From the NCBI GenBank assembly GCA_963277665.1, contig OY728160.1:46298605-46362604 (forward strand): 64,000 nucleotides of DNA, read 5' to 3'. How positions within the stretch are numbered: position 1 is the stretch's first letter; the number at the start of each line of letters is the position of its first letter. This document shows, in pieces, positions 12,530-25,974 of the stretch. Under the pieces are notes generated by a model that saw nothing but the letters and a program-made list of their open reading frames with translations, was not told where the DNA came from and ran no database searches. The DNA is from Viscum album (Eukaryota > Streptophyta > Magnoliopsida > Santalales > Viscaceae). Both the position numbers and the translations under genes were made by a program.

Positions 12530-14279
12530 ATCCACATTTTAATAAATTTCCTCTACATAATTTTAAATTTTTCTTGGTAATAAAGGGTTTAAAAATTGAA
12601 AATATTTTTTAACCCCCCCCCCTCAATTTCAAAAAATTCTTAATAAAATTATTTTTGAAAAATGGGAAAAGGAAATATGAAGGTCATCTAAAATAACAAA
12701 TACCTAGGATTAAAAATATGAGAAAATTAGTGGTAATTGAAAATATAGACATGGAGAAAAAATGAATTGTATAAATAATTATAGAGAGTGATATAGAAGA
12801 CTGATCAAAAGAAAGTGAATTATCATGATAAAGTTAACAAAGACAAAACCATAAACCAATGAGGTATGAAAAGGACCATAAATTCAACATAAATGAAGGT
12901 AATATGATCAAATGTTTTATTTCAAGATCATTATCCTTTATTTTAGAGATTCCTTTTCCAACTATACTAATAACATTAGGAAATATAATTACTTAATTTT
13001 ATTTATATCTATAAACTCTATTTCATCATTTGGTTGCGTGTTTCAACTAGTTTCCACCTTTATCTTGTCTTTCAATCCAAATGATGAGTATAAATATTTA
13101 ATTCATGAAGCACTATAATCAATTTCTGATTTACCCTGTGATATATAAAAGGATGAAAAGTTATTCTTCTGGTCTTTAATAAGACTAAAATGGTTAGCAT
13201 GTGATAAGATAATACCCAAAATAACCATTATATTAAGATGTAAAAAATTAATCTCCAATACATCAATAATAACACCTAAGGTTTATCTTAGATAATTCTA
13301 TAAATAGATAGGTGATAAAACTCTTCAAAATATGTTTTTCCCAAAAAAACATGAATTGCTAAAGAATCATACAATGTAGTGAACTTTTATAAAATAACAA
13401 GAATCAATAAAAAACTAAAGTTTTATTCTTATATAGATCATAAATATATCCAAAAAATATTATCATGTAACAATAATGATTTTAAACTATCAAGGTTAAC
13501 CTAATATCAAATATATATAATTACTTCAATGAAGTATCATTCCTAAAACCTAGTAAAAGGTATAAATCATCTTAAGGTATAATCATTTATGACATTAAAA
13601 TAAAATTTTCTCCATTGAACATGTGATCAACCTTAAACATATAAACCCATGATAGTATCCATAAATATTAAGATGACCTCACATTATAACATTTTAATCT
13701 CCAAAGTTATATAAACTCTTCTCCAAAACCAACTATAGAATTCCTACACCCATACTCCCATATATGGTTCTAGAAACATAATCATTGTGTGTATGTATTT
13801 GATACTCACAAACATGACCAAATTTTGTCCATCCATAACATAAAATTTCAAATGGAAAAATTGAATCAATTACATATCCAAGGGCCTTTTAGGTTTATAG
13901 TTTAAGAAAATTATGACAAATATTTACATAAAAAATACCCCACTATTTAAGTGATCATATGTTCACTATACTTGGCCTTTATTTTTTTATATTAAGTCTT
14001 CATAATTATTTTTAACCATCCCTAAACCCAGTGAAAACCATTTAAAGATGTGTTATTAGAAAATAAACCTCAATAAAGTATATATAAAAATTAAAAAAAA
14101 TGAAACTCATTGCTCCATTTTGAAATAAAGATATCATAAAAAAATAGTTTACATTTAACATAATTAAATTTTATCTCTAATTATCATTAATTTATGAATG
14201 AAACCTACTTTAATACACAATTTTTTTATATAATACTTTTTTAGGCACAAAAGGATCATAGATACCCTGAGAGGTGGGG
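12530..14279 (-). pseudogene. copia-type interior remnant with integrase traces
   Basis: Sequence between X copy 1 and X copy 3, so probably what is left of an element with those LTRs. Minus-strand reading of about 13720-13560 gives pieces like the copia integrase core: a CEVILIFMDTIMG-like block, then RKFYFNVINDYT, equivalent to the usual YFITFIDDYTR block. Further left, ordered hydrophobic and aromatic pieces may be the end of the integrase core. A run of ten C bases near 12611 could be the polypurine tract on the opposite strand. Stops are everywhere. The rest is unreadable. The assignment is tentative. Confidence 0.4.
14255..14279 (-). other. possible primer-site region beside X copy 3
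   Basis: Minus strand after the LTR reads ccccacctctcaggg then tatctatgatcc. The tattcacccccctctag-type leader followed by a TATCAGAG-like primer site is common at the start of plant copia interiors. Match is partial. Confidence 0.3.
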
Positions 14280-14999
14280 TGAATCAAGGTATGAATATTC
14301 TTTCTCTATTCTTATTTCCACAATGGGTTTTGAAATTTTTATTATCACTTATTTTTATCTTTATCATTTATATTAATATTATACTTACCAAAATTATTTG
14401 ATGATTATACATAGAAATTAATGCAAGAAAACAATCATAGGGGCACGCTGATTTTTACTTGGTTCACCATTATGAGCTAGTCTAAGTAGCATGCCTCCAA
14501 CATAGTGTTGGTTCACCAAAATCACTAAGTACACTGCTTTTTAGTTTCATCTAGGTCACTCCTTTCTAGGCTCACTACCCATAAATATTTTGGGGTATAA
14601 GTACTATCTCCCTAGAATCACTTCCCTCACACATCCCTCTTATTCTCACTACTTCATAAGGAAAAACAATAGGCACACAGGCCAAAGAACAATATAATAT
14701 ATTGTTTAGAGTTGCAATGAATGTATGATAGGTTCCTATAAACTTCATGTGATCCTTTAAAACCTTAATGTGTACATATCCTTAAGAATCACCTTTCCAT
14801 GAGATATCATGGAAACTCTTACTCACTTTAAAAATACCCTTAAGATATTCCAAGTCTTCCTTTCAATACCATGGATGTAGCTGGAAATAAACACCTGATA
14901 CAAGTATTATTAAATGGTGTAGATCATATGTCTTCTTATTAATGTACATTTATATATGACAATGATATTTCTCATAGGGTATTTTTGATGTGTATCTCC

Positions 15000-15380
15000 T
15001 TGAAAAATACCTTAGCGCATTACCCCTATGTGAGACCCTGGCATGTAACCCCTTATATGAGATCCCAGTGTGTATCCCTTGTATGAGATCTTGACATGAG
15101 TCCCCTCCTTGAGAATCTATCATAATAACCCTCTATGAGATCCAATCATAATACCCCTCTGTGAGACCCCTCTATGAGACACCCTTTAGATGACACAGAT
15201 TGAATGAATCCACCATGAGACTCCTCCATGAGACCTCTCTGTGAGACTCCGTTATGAGACCATGTTCTATTCATGTGGATCATGAGACCTTTTTAAGTTC
15301 ATGTAGATCACGTGACCATGTTCAGTTCCTAAAAATCATCCGACCATGTTCAGTTCAAATAGATTTCAAGAACTTGTTAA
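15000..15380. repeat. degenerate short-period repeat (atgagaccc type) in X copy 3
   Basis: About fifteen degenerate units of 14-20 bp around (t)atgagaccc, then units near 37 bp around gaccatgttcagttcatgtggatcatg. The same array occurs in copy 2 at 29230-29640. Confidence 0.6.
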
Positions 15381-17520
15381 GTTCATTGTATATTGGGTTT
15401 CTCTCTAACATGGATACCACCACCTTTTATAGAATGTGTCAACTAATCAATCACTATAAAAAACTATTCTGTTTTGATTTCAACCATATATAGATTCTAA
15501 TTTGGAAGAATATTCTCTTCTCGGTTCCTTCACACTATAGATTCCTTGTTTCCCATATGGAATATCATTCTAAACAAAAATATTTTGGGTGAGTCAATAT
15601 AGTAATCATTAAATGTTATATCATTTTAACTTAAAAATAAGGTAAAATGTTTTAAAGGAATGTTATTAACAATTTCATAACCTCTAAAGTTGTCTAAAAT
15701 GACCTTTGATTCCAACTATAAGGACCTATCCTTAAACATTACATAATCTTGAATTCTAGTCAATAATTTTCTTTCTTTCACTTTGTGGATCGTTTCAGTT
15801 TTAGGGTTTTATAGAATTATTCCATAACTCAAACATTACAAAACCATATAATACAAAGTGGATACATCTGATTAGTATCCATTTTTCCACTATATAAAAC
15901 TATTTAAAACAAAACATTATTTATTTCATGAAAAATCTTCATGACTTTCAACATGACTTCATCCTTTACCATAAAAATCATACGAAAAACATTTAAAAAT
16001 GTGGGATAATCACAAAAATCTTAGTAAGGGATATAAAATTAATGAAACTGTTAGTCCAATGAAAACATTAAAACTCATATAAAATTTACCTTTATCTTAA
16101 AAGTTCTTTGAGTATATGAAAAACAAAATTTCACCTAAAAAATAGAGATACATTTTTTCCAAAAAAATCATTAAAACCTAGAGTAAGAAATTAAACCACT
16201 TTTTGGTGAATTAGAGCATCATATTCATAAAACCCTTTAAAAACACTTTTAATTAGAATAACTATATGGTTGAATTCCAATACAATAATTAACCAATTAA
16301 TTGGATAACTATTTTGGTTCAGCCATTATTTAAGCTCTAACAAGATCACCTGATGCAATAGGGGCTACCCCATTGTATAAGTTATAACTGGCTCACCTAA
16401 CAATATCTCCCCCCATCATATAATCTATAACGGACTTACCTGGTGCTATATGGGGTGCCCCATAATATAAGATGTAACGTACTCACCTATAAATATCTAG
16501 CCACACCCATTTCTCATGTATAATTATTATATACCATTACATTAATAAAACATTTTTATACTTTGACTTTTTAAAAACACATTTAAACTCATAAACAAAT
16601 CACTTTTGGATATCCAGATACTATTTTATTTTAAAAAAGCCATCTTCATTACCAAAATAACCTTTTATTTTTTAAAAACCATTTTCAATACTAATATACC
16701 ACAAAAAATAAAGGTTTTTTAGTTGAATTAAATGTGAAATCTTTCAAATTAATCTAGAAATTACATAATGGTCGCGGTGGTGGAAAAGATGTTATTGTTG
16801 TGTATGTCAATAATTCCTTTTATCATTTGTCGAAACGTTCTGTAAAAAACAAACAAAAATATTACTTTTTAAAACCTTTGAAAATAAATAATAAAATTTA
16901 ATTTATAAATATTTTATAAAAAAATTCAAAAATCATTTTTTAAAACATAAACACATAAGAGAAATATAATTTTAAGGAAACATTAAAGGAGAATTTATCT
17001 AGAAGAAAATTCCCTTATCACTTTGGAAGTATTTAAATCATAAGCCCCATTAAAGAATAACTTTAAACAAAAAATTAAATTCTATGAGAATAGATAAATT
17101 CATAATATATAAAAGAGACTATATATACACCTCACAAAATAATATAGCTTTATAAAAATAATATATTCACCAACGAATGGATATTGAGACAAAGTCTCTT
17201 ACCTTGAGTCTGATTCATCATGTTTTTATTTATCTTACTAAATAATGAACTTATGTTAATTATTTAGTTTATTTATAACCATTTACAAGATTATTATTAC
17301 TTTTATTTAACTTATTAACATGTTTTATACAATTACTTAATCAATTAAGTTTAAGTTGGATGTTTTGACCATATTTGGTTTATGTGTCAAAAATGAATTA
17401 GGAAGGTAGACTATTGTCAAAGGGTTAATTATTTAAACTAATAAAGAATAATTATCATGAAATAATTATTATATTTATACATTAATTATAATTTTAAAAC
17501 CAATCTTGGAATATGGTTAT

Positions 17521-17592
17521 GAAAAATGAACTAATGTTATAATCATGTAGACGGTAGGTTGTACGTACTCATGAGTAATGTTTCCATTTTTC
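17521..17592 (-). other. hairpin module, X copy 3, first
   Basis: Outer arms GAAAAATGaa and ttCCATTTTTC, inner arms CATG and CATG, core tagacggtaggttgtacgta. A long imperfect stem with the same order as the LARD modules. Confidence 0.5.
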
Positions 17593-17712
17593 TGTGATCA
17601 TCATAGAAAGAATTTAAGTAAAATTTATCTTTAAAAAGATATCATAATATCATATATACCATATTATTTAATTATATATACATATTTATATCATTCTTTT
17701 GAAGTGGTGATG

Positions 17713-18180
17713 AAGAAAAATAATCACATCACTTCGAGGAGGCGGTAGTCCCCACGTCCACGAACAACGTTATAATTTTTTCTAGTGGTTGAAAAGTTAA
17801 AAATAAAGTGATATATCATATTTCCATAATGAAAAATATTTCATTAATATAATAATATTTCATTTATATCAAATATATTCATTATTTTTACCTTTATTAC
17901 AGTTCGTGTAATGCTTTAGTAAAAACGAATCACATTGTATAATAAGGCGGTAGTCTGTCATACACATGAACGACATTATCATATCCCATTAATATTAAAA
18001 TATAAAAACAATATATATGAAATAATTACTCAAGAGGTATAATAATGTTATAAATATCATATATAAACTTTATATCCATCAATATACCCAACTGTGAGAG
18101 GTGGTAATGGAAAAACAAACGAAATCGTTTCACGAGGTTGTTGTCCTTCGTACACACAAATGTTGATTTAATAACCCATT
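17713..18180 (-). other. hairpin modules 2-4, X copy 3
   Basis: Three more degenerate modules near 17713-17782, 17920-17985 and 18108-18180, keeping the period of about 185-200 bp. Core pieces are ggaggcggtagtcccc, aaggcggtagtctgtc and gaggttgttgtccttcgta. Stems are less perfect than in the LARD LTR. Confidence 0.4.
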
Positions 18181-19052
18181 TTGTGGAAGTGTGTGTGGTT
18201 TCAGGTCATAACATTATCATAGAAACATCTAATTATATAAAATATAATTATTTTATTATATCAGAATGGTATAAGAATAATTGAATGGGTTGGTGGAAAA
18301 AATAAAAAAAATGCTTGTTGATGAATGTTACATCTTCTTCGGGTATCTCCTTTTGGTTTGAACCAAAGTATTTCCTTTGTTATATTTCCTCCCAAAATAA
18401 GGATTATATATGGATAGTATGGAAGTGGAGAATTTGTTTTGGTACTTCTAGGCCGAAACGATTGGTTTTTAAGGTGTGAATAGAGGGGTAGAGGTGGAGA
18501 CCTATTATAAGTGGGGTGAGTGGCACACTTGTATGTTTTTGAAGAATTTAATTCTACCCATGTTTTCATTCATGTCACTATAACCTAATAATGTTACATT
18601 ATTGATACTGTAATGGATAAGGTCGAAATATTTCCATCCAATTGGTTTTGGACAAGTATCTATGCCATTTTTTCACTTAATTTTAAATTTTTACCACTAA
18701 GTAAACTTGTTTTTACCTTAATTTTAGTAATTAATTTTAATGTATTTCTCTAATACATTTTTAAAAAAATTATGTTGGAATTCTTTGAAATTATAAATTA
18801 TTATGATTCAAAATATGGAATCCCTTTTCCAAATTCAATTCATATAATTAGAAATTTTTAATTTAATATTAATTCCATAGACACGGTGAGATAGTGGGTT
18901 TTTAATAAGAGTATTTTTTAGAAAAAGATGATTCTATATTAACCCCATGACTAATAATAATAATTTCATAAAATTGAATTAATATTTATTGATATATTAT
19001 ATATAAATTTTACTTAAAACATTCCCCATTATATATTATTTTAACTAATTAA

Positions 19053-21150
19053 TGTCATGAACCAATCCAAGGTTCCATCCAACCCGACACCTGACCTGGG
19101 CCATAGCCTGGTTTGAAGGGCATTCTTGATCCCCATGGGCTAGAAAAAAGTGCTTGGGTATCAAAATTACACTTTTGGGAATGATTTCACTCCTATTAAA
19201 TTATCTTAAATAATTCACAAGAATAAACATCACACCAATATCAATACCCATAACCAAAATAGATACAATAATTTCTAGTTAACCAAATTAAGACTTCAAC
19301 CAAATTATAAAAAACAAAATAGGGAGGGAGACCGACTATTTAACCCAACTGTCATTCAACAAGGTTACCACCACCACCATTCAACCACCACTGACACCTA
19401 TAGGAGGAAACACTATCAAAATAATCCACCAGCACCACTATGATACATATTGCCTTTACCTGGGTCAAACATAACAAGGTCTATATACAGCTAAGGGTGT
19501 ATGTAGGGTGTAAGGAAATTCCCAGTAAGATTCCACCCATATAAATATTTCATTCCATAACATTAGAATAAAAATTAACATTAATGTTTTAATAAATAAT
19601 TTTTACACTTTTTAAAAAAAACATTTTAAGGGAGAACATTTTCCAAATAATCATGCATTGAAACTAACATGAAGGAAAGTTCCACTGTATGATGAAGGTA
19701 ATAACCATCTCACAAGAGAGATCCATGGGTAATCCCTAAAGTAACTATCAAAAGTGGGGCCCTAGGAACCTTGTTTCTCAGTGAAAATGGTATAGAAACC
19801 TTGACCCACAACATCCTTATGCACGATCCACTAGAGAGGAATCTATCCAAGGTTTTAGTTTTCTCCAATCATCATTATAGTTTAGTTAGTGTTGTGTCAT
19901 AAATCATGCTAGAAGAAATGGGTCATGGTCCCCACTAATACAACTAGACTATTAGTCCTAGTCTTCCCACCTAAATACCTAATATTTTATTTATGCTCGA
20001 TTTCTATTTCATATGTCACAAATATCACTACTTATACAAACACACACCAAACAAGATGATTACACATGGAAAATCACAATTTTTCATAAGAAAAGCCTAT
20101 TTTAAATACATACACACACCATATCCATTTTAAAACATGATTCTCACCATATTTACAATTCATGAAAACCATTTAGAAGAATAATATGGAGAGAACACAT
20201 GAGACACAACCAATTTCATTTAGAAAACCATCTTTCAATCCATATACACCTAAAACCCTTTATAAAACACATTTCAAACCACACACATAATCCATAGAAC
20301 ATATTTAAGAAACAAATAAATCATTCCAAAATCATCTAACAATGCTAAAAAATGGAATCACATACCTCGAGCTTGGAAACTTCTTGAATCCTGTAGAAAA
20401 CCACAACCGCATCGCAATAAAATCCTATAAAGGAAAGATCAAAATTTAAACAGTAATATTTTACCCAACAACTCAAGATAAAACCCTTATTAGGTCGATC
20501 AATATACTATAGAAATAAAAGATCAAATAGGGATGAATAATATCCCAATAGGAAGTGAAAATGAGAAAATAAGGTACTTACTTGATGATTCTTGAACGTA
20601 CAACACCAAAACCACCCAAATTTGGAGGTCTAAGCAGTAAGGAGGTGAGGGAGAGGTTCCAAGGGGTGTAAATCCAGAATGGGGAATGAAATGGGTTGAA
20701 TTAGGGTTAAATAAAAAGAGGTAAAATGGGTAAATTTTACTTTTTTTAATGACACGGATAGGCTGCATGGTTAGCCCATGTGATTTTAAAAAACATGTAG
20801 AATCCTTATGTCCCTATCAATCCAAATAGGAATGAGGTTAAATGGTTTCTTAAGATAGGTCGCATGCTCATGCCATTAACCATGTTCCCCGGATAGAACC
20901 TCTAGTCTGGTCACATGGTTAGAATCACGCCCGTGTGGTAGGTTTTGCAGCCTATACAGTTCCACTTTCCAAGGTGTAAGGTTTCATCTAGTCTGTCACA
21001 CAGTTTCTACTAGTCATGTACCAAAAATATTCCACTTGATGTTTAGTTCAAAATCCCATTTTTTTAAAAAACCTGTGAATGCTATGAGATGAATATACAA
21101 CCATGATAAACTAGAAAAATAACTCAAAATAATCACTTATTTTAAAATTA
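19053..21150 (-). repeat. 3' LTR of E2
   Basis: Direct repeat with 25975 onward: the block acattacacttttgggaatgat, the later block tgtatgtagggtgt and the block ccttaaaaggg/tttaagg through the end near 21075 all recur about 6.9 kb to the right. It starts tgtcatgaacc, like the E1 LTR. No gene inside. Confidence 0.8.
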
Positions 21151-21160
21151 TCCCCACCAT
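21150..21160 (-). other. polypurine tract of E2
   Basis: Minus strand atggtgggga beside the LTR, identical to the tract of E1 at 1964-1976. Confidence 0.55.
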
Positions 21161-21179
21161 AAAAAACTTTCCTCCCTTA

Positions 21180-22420
21180 AAAAGTTAGGTTCAAGTCTGA
21201 TCAGATAACAAAAATGAATACTGCTCCTCAACCCAATGCTCAGCATTACCATGCTACCAAAGAAATCAAACCATTGGTATGGAATTCCACCAAATCACTT
21301 TTCCTTATAAATCTAGAATCCACACTATCCACTCAAACACAAAAAAAATCGGGCTCCAATTCCAAATCTTCTCAATTATTCACATAAGAAGAATTCATAT
21401 TATACTTTTTCAGCTGCGTGACATGGAACATTTTCTAAATTGATGTCAACTGGGATGGAAAATATAAATGGTATTCCACCTTACCAACTATCTCTATAAT
21501 CTAAAAAGGACTAACATACCTTATAATTATCTTCCCTTACTTACTAATATGATGATGACCCAGACAAGGAGTTGCCTTCAAGAACAACCGATCACCCACA
21601 GAAAATTCAAAATTTTGGTACCTTTGATATTCATAGAGCATAGGTTGAATATACTCAATAGAAACCTACAACCTAATTAAATGTAATTTATTAGAAATCT
21701 CCCCCATGAGGCTTAGTCCCAAAAACAAGGTCTCTCCTACTTCATACCAACATAAAGCAGACTAACATGGCTGACCATATAGTGCCTCAAAGGGATCCAT
21801 TCGTATTGAGGATTGGTAACTATTTTTATACACAAACATGACCAACCCCAAATTTTTATCCCATGATCCTCTAAAATCTAACACACATTCCCAGGGCATG
21901 TATTCTAAGATTTAAATTTACCACTCCATATGACCATATTTTTAATGTTGATATGTCGTACTCAACTTGACATGTAACCCCATTTTCTTCTAGAGGTCAT
22001 CCCAAAACCAAGAGGGGAAACAAGTATCCCTATCTTAAAAAAAGATGATGGCATACCATAAAGCCTCACTATCTCCAAAACATACATCTGACTTAATTCG
22101 TATACTTCAGTTGAATCCTTTATTGGGATGAAATGATTTGATTTGGTCATATGATCAATCACTACCAAAATGGAATTATTTCCCCCGAGTATACAAGGTA
22201 AGATAGTAATTGAATCCATAGAAACCTCGTCCCACTTCCAGGTAGGAATGGGTAAGGGTTGAAGTATAATGGATGGCCTTTGGTGTTCTTATATAATATG
22301 TTGACATCTATAACATTGAGATACAAATTCATCTATGTCAAATCTCATGCCCGAAAATCAAAGCTAACAACGCACATAATAAAAAACATTGGTGGTTCTA
22401 GAATCAATGGGCCACTAAGA
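21180..22420 (-). pseudogene. E2 integrase, degenerate Ty3/gypsy
   Basis: The clearest gypsy integrase in the window. Reading minus from about 22330: EFVSQCYRCQH-like residues of the H2C2 zinc finger, then EHQRPS, then QPLPIPTWKWDEVSMDSI, then in the frame 22219-21962 SILVVIDHMTKSNHFIPI and QMYVLEIVRLYGMP. At 21835-21715 follows RMDPFEALYGQPC and a CWYEVGE-like end. These are the catalytic core and the conserved block before the linker. Frameshifts between pieces show it is inactive. The 21180-21700 part is the decayed C-terminal tail. Confidence 0.85.
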
Positions 22421-23460
22421 TCGGTGGATTCCTACATCACCACATTCTACAACAATAATGGAACCACCATATATTCCTTGAAGTAGAGAAACCCATCTAG
22501 GGACAAAGACCAATTGCTGATCTCCTTCCCACCATTTAATAAATTCATAGACTAATGTAAAAACTCATCATTTGGCTTCTCTTACCAAGTTAAATCTAGA
22601 AGGGATGGTATTAGATGAGCATTGTCCAAGAATGAACTCTTGTTTTTATCCTTAGTCTATATATGAAATTTGGAAAAATTCCCATTAAGGTACACTCATC
22701 ACTGGACTCCTTCAATGCTTTCACTGACTCTTTCTGCTTAGGGAATCTACTACCACATTACCTTTACTTGGGGTATACACAATATCAAAATCGTACCCCT
22801 GAAGGTACTCAACACAAAAATGATGCCTCAAATTCATATCTTTCTGGGAGAATATATAGGATAATCTCTTATTTTTCTAATAGACCATAAACTTCTCCCT
22901 AAAATGATAATGACACCAAGCCCTCATGTCATGCATCACTATTTCTAATTACAAGTCATTGGTTGGGTAATTCATTTTTTCTGGTTGGAGATGGTGATAA
23001 CCATACACCACCATGTGTTCATCCTGTGTTATCACACACCCATGACCCACACTTGAAGCATCATAGTAGGCCAAGTACTCTTCCCAAGATTCCAACAAGA
23101 TTAGAATAGGATCTATGTTCAACCAATTCTTAAGTTATTCAAAGGATCCCTGAAATTCTGGGGTCTACTCAAACATCACCCCTCTTGGGGTAAGCACCTT
23201 CATAGGTGAAGAAATCCAAGATAATTCCCAAAAAACACATTTAATACCCTCCCAAGACCAAAAAGCACCTGATCTTGAAAACATTCTCTATTTTATCACA
23301 TGACATCATAGCACTGATCTTATCAGGGTCCACTAAAATCCATTTTTTGAGATCACATGACCCATAAACTTCACTTATTTAATCTAGAAAGGTCACTTGG
23401 AGAAATTATCATAGTTGTAATGATCTCAAAGAGTGAAAATATGGTCCCCAAAGGTCGCTC
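22421..23460 (-). pseudogene. E2 RNase H, degenerate
   Basis: Minus strand about 23010-22880 reads VVYGYHHLQPEKMNYPTNDL, then MHDMRAWCHYHFREKFMVY, matching the gypsy RNase H block with the usual ASRQL, NYPTHDLEL and WRHYLYG elements. It lies between RT and integrase in the expected order. Disrupted by stops and frameshifts. Confidence 0.8.
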
Positions 23461-24120
23461 ATGTTATTCTATGGTCCTGGATTATACCAGGATTCCATAC
23501 AATTTTAACACAGTGAAAGATTCGAGGTACTAATGAAACACCCTCTTCAGAAGTTTTATCAAAACCACTAGACCATTTTTCAACCCAAAAGTTATGAACA
23601 GATACTCAAAATGGTTGTAACATCTTTGGAAGACTATTTTTGAAACATCCATCCCTCTGAATATAACCTGGTGATACCCATAATACAATTCTATCTTAGA
23701 GAGCCACCTCACCCCCTTAAGATGATCAAATAGGTCATCAATATGGGGAAATTTATATTTATTCTTGATCATTACCTTATTCTGCTTCTGGTAATCGATG
23801 CATAAGTGGGGTGATCTTTTATCCTTCTTTGAAAATAAAATTGAGGTGGCCCAAGGTGAGACACTCTAGAAAATTATTCTTTGGATTCCAATTCATCTAG
23901 TTGTACCTTTAATTCCCTCAACTCAATAGGGTCTATATGGTATAAGGGAAGAGATATTTGTTGTGTCCCCAGCACCAAATCAATGGTGAACTCCACATCT
24001 CTCACTATAGGTGAGCCCGCAAAGTCATCTAAAAATACCTCTAGGGACTCATACACCATAAGAGGTAATCCAACCTCAAGAACACTACCATCATCCACCA
24101 ACATGATCGACGAGAACTAA
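23461..24120 (-). pseudogene. E2 reverse transcriptase, degenerate
   Basis: Two overlapping minus frames keep long parts of plant gypsy RT. Frame 24104-23874 has DDFAGSPIVRDVEFTIDLVL and YHIDPIELRELKVQL, the domain entry. Frame 23772-23530 has KYKFPHIDDLFDHLKG, WLSKIELYYGYHQV and FITFGLKNG, equivalent to the IDDLFDQL, KIDLRSGYHQ and MPFGLTNA blocks. Near 23500-23480 the catalytic motif reads LYGILV where relatives have IDDILV, so the active site is lost. Loss here and in E1 is independent, since the changes differ. Confidence 0.85.
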
Positions 24121-24167
24121 AATATGAGATTGACCAATTCCTGAAGTGTAGGCCCAGAACGTCCTGA

Positions 24168-24551
24168 CTAAGGATCCCACTCACCCTGAAAACCCTGGGT
24201 ACTCCCATCAGGTTCCACAAAACTCACTCTATGCTGATAAAAATTAATGTTTTCCTGAAAATACACCATACAGTCTATACCAAGGAACATGTTAAAGAGT
24301 CTTATCTCCAAAACCACGAAATCCCATTCCAACTCGACCCCTGACATGGTGAGTGAACAAGATGGGCACATAAAACCATTCCCTTTCTTCATAGAAATAT
24401 TTGTCACCAAATACATCACATACGACAATGGATCAGTTGGAAAATTTAATGCATCAACTATATAGGAAAAAATAAAAGAGACATAGTCACCAGTATCAAA
24501 AAAATAAATATCCAAAGATGACGTAATAAAAATGGTACCTAAAACTGTCAT
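24168..24551 (-). pseudogene. E2 retropepsin-type protease
   Basis: A 127-residue frame keeps most of the gypsy protease. FFDTGDYVSFIFSYIV contains the intact catalytic DTG triplet; GFMCPSCSL matches the cysteine strand; and LEIRLFNMFLGIDCM matches the conserved xDVILGMDWL block. Beyond that it runs through a decayed linker. Family role: cutting the Gag-Pol chain. It remains open over its whole core, unlike the protease of E1, which has lost the glycine, but the element is otherwise dead. Confidence 0.8.
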
Positions 24552-25955
24552 AGGACCTATATCTGATTCTTTTAGTCCTTAATCCAGAGTGTGAAGATAC
24601 ATTACCTCTACCTGAGCTTGAGACTGACCATTGACTCATGTATTTTCATTAAGCTGGCTCTAGATAGAAGAAGATATATCCCTTCTGCCACAACCACCAA
24701 ACAGACAACCCACCATCCTATATAGATTAGACTATGCTAACATCCTTATCAAGTTTTATAAAGATACACCACCCTGGTATGGATGTGTGTCTCTGTATAA
24801 CCACTACAAGTGCACTATATGTCCACGCCGATGGAAAGGTCTGTCTAGATATGTACTTGTAGACTGCTCAAGCACTGACTTCCCACACTGATGGCACAAG
24901 AAATATCTGACATCTGAATCCACATAAATTGATAGTCAGGAAGGATGTCTTGAACTACCACCTCCCTTATTCTCCTGTTTTTCATGATTCATCTTCTTCT
25001 CATATGAACTACCACTACCCTATCCCACTTCTGACACAATTATAGAGAAACAATACTTTCCACTACGATAAATTTCCACCATCAGAGCATGATCAACCAC
25101 CTCAACATAATTCTTCATCTTAAATAAGAATACCTAGGATAAGATATTCGGACACAAAGTCATCTGTAACCATTAAGACTTTAGTTGATAATTGAAAACT
25201 ACCTCAGGTAGTAATTGTAATAACTCATAAAAATGTTTTTCATACTTCAACATGGTCTGGTCCCCCGGGTGTAGATCCATAAACTCTCTAGTCTTGGTGA
25301 AGACCAAGGTCACAGGGAAATACTAATTGTTAAAGATGACCTTGAAATCCTTCCAACCCATCTACTCATGTTTCCCATAATGAACAACTGAGTCCCACCA
25401 CCTCTGAATAGAACCTTCCAATAAGAATTAATTACATTTCACCTTAACTAACTCATGAGTGTCAAAGGAATCCAAACATACTTTTGATCTTCTTAATCCA
25501 ATAATATACCCCATGGGGATAAGTGCTTCCCCAAAATGTGGTTGGTTAATTCTTGAGAAACTATTGAGCCTCATCCTTCCAAGCACCTACTTCAGCTTCA
25601 CTAACCTGATCAGGTCCATATCCTACTCCCTGGCCTAAGGATTGGATAGCCCGAACCACAGCTCCCACTAGTCTCCGATAAACTGGTGAGGGAGAACTCT
25701 CTCTGGCATGTTCCCATGGCTGTACAGGAAATCTCCAGGGAGGAATTTTTCTACATCAAGCAACAACCACAAGGTAAAATAATCTATACACCATTCTAAA
25801 AAATTTCAAAAATAATAATAATTCATAAACACTTTTATAGATCAAAACCAAACCATATCTATCACAATAACAATACAAACCACTTCAAGCCCCAATAATA
25901 CATGATCATTTCTATCCAAAATATCCTAAATAACACAATACAAATAAAGTGAGAA
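24552..25955 (-). pseudogene. E2 gag remains
   Basis: Between primer site and protease. Around 25130-25050 minus frames give MKNYVEVVDHALMVE-like residues, as in the end of the gypsy capsid (the VVDRALVAE block). At about 24930-24780 a CHQCGKS piece and, further on, HRRGHIVHL in another frame look like parts of zinc knuckles. No continuous frame spans the region. Confidence 0.6.
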
Positions 25956-25959
25956 ACCT

Positions 25960-25973
25960 CCTTTGATAATATT
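25960..25973 (-). other. primer binding site of E2
   Basis: Minus strand reads aatattatcaaagg next to the LTR, a decayed TTGGTATCAGAGC-type site. It aligns with the clearer E1 site, and the following bases (aggtttctc) also match E1. Confidence 0.4.
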
Positions 25974-25974
25974 T

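Larger units (their letters stand above)
14280..19052 (-). repeat. X-family long LTR, copy 3, left part
   Basis: The first 1.3 kb (14280-15560) is a clear direct repeat of 28509-29800: tgaatca(a/g)ggtatgaatattc, cactaagtacactgc-like and ccctcacacatccctcttat-like blocks match in order. Later parts share the four hairpin modules and the AT-rich end with copies 1 and 2. It stops at 19052 where E2 begins, and resumes at 28098. Open frames inside, such as 18261-18569, are not protein-like. Confidence 0.6.

Noticed and set aside
12609..12621. Run of C bases as a sure polypurine tract
   Set aside because: It is about 80 bp from the presumed LTR edge, so it may be an ordinary homopolymer; mentioned only as possible.
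18261..18569. 102-residue minus frame in X copy 3
   Set aside because: Low complexity, not present in the other X copies, no family similarity.
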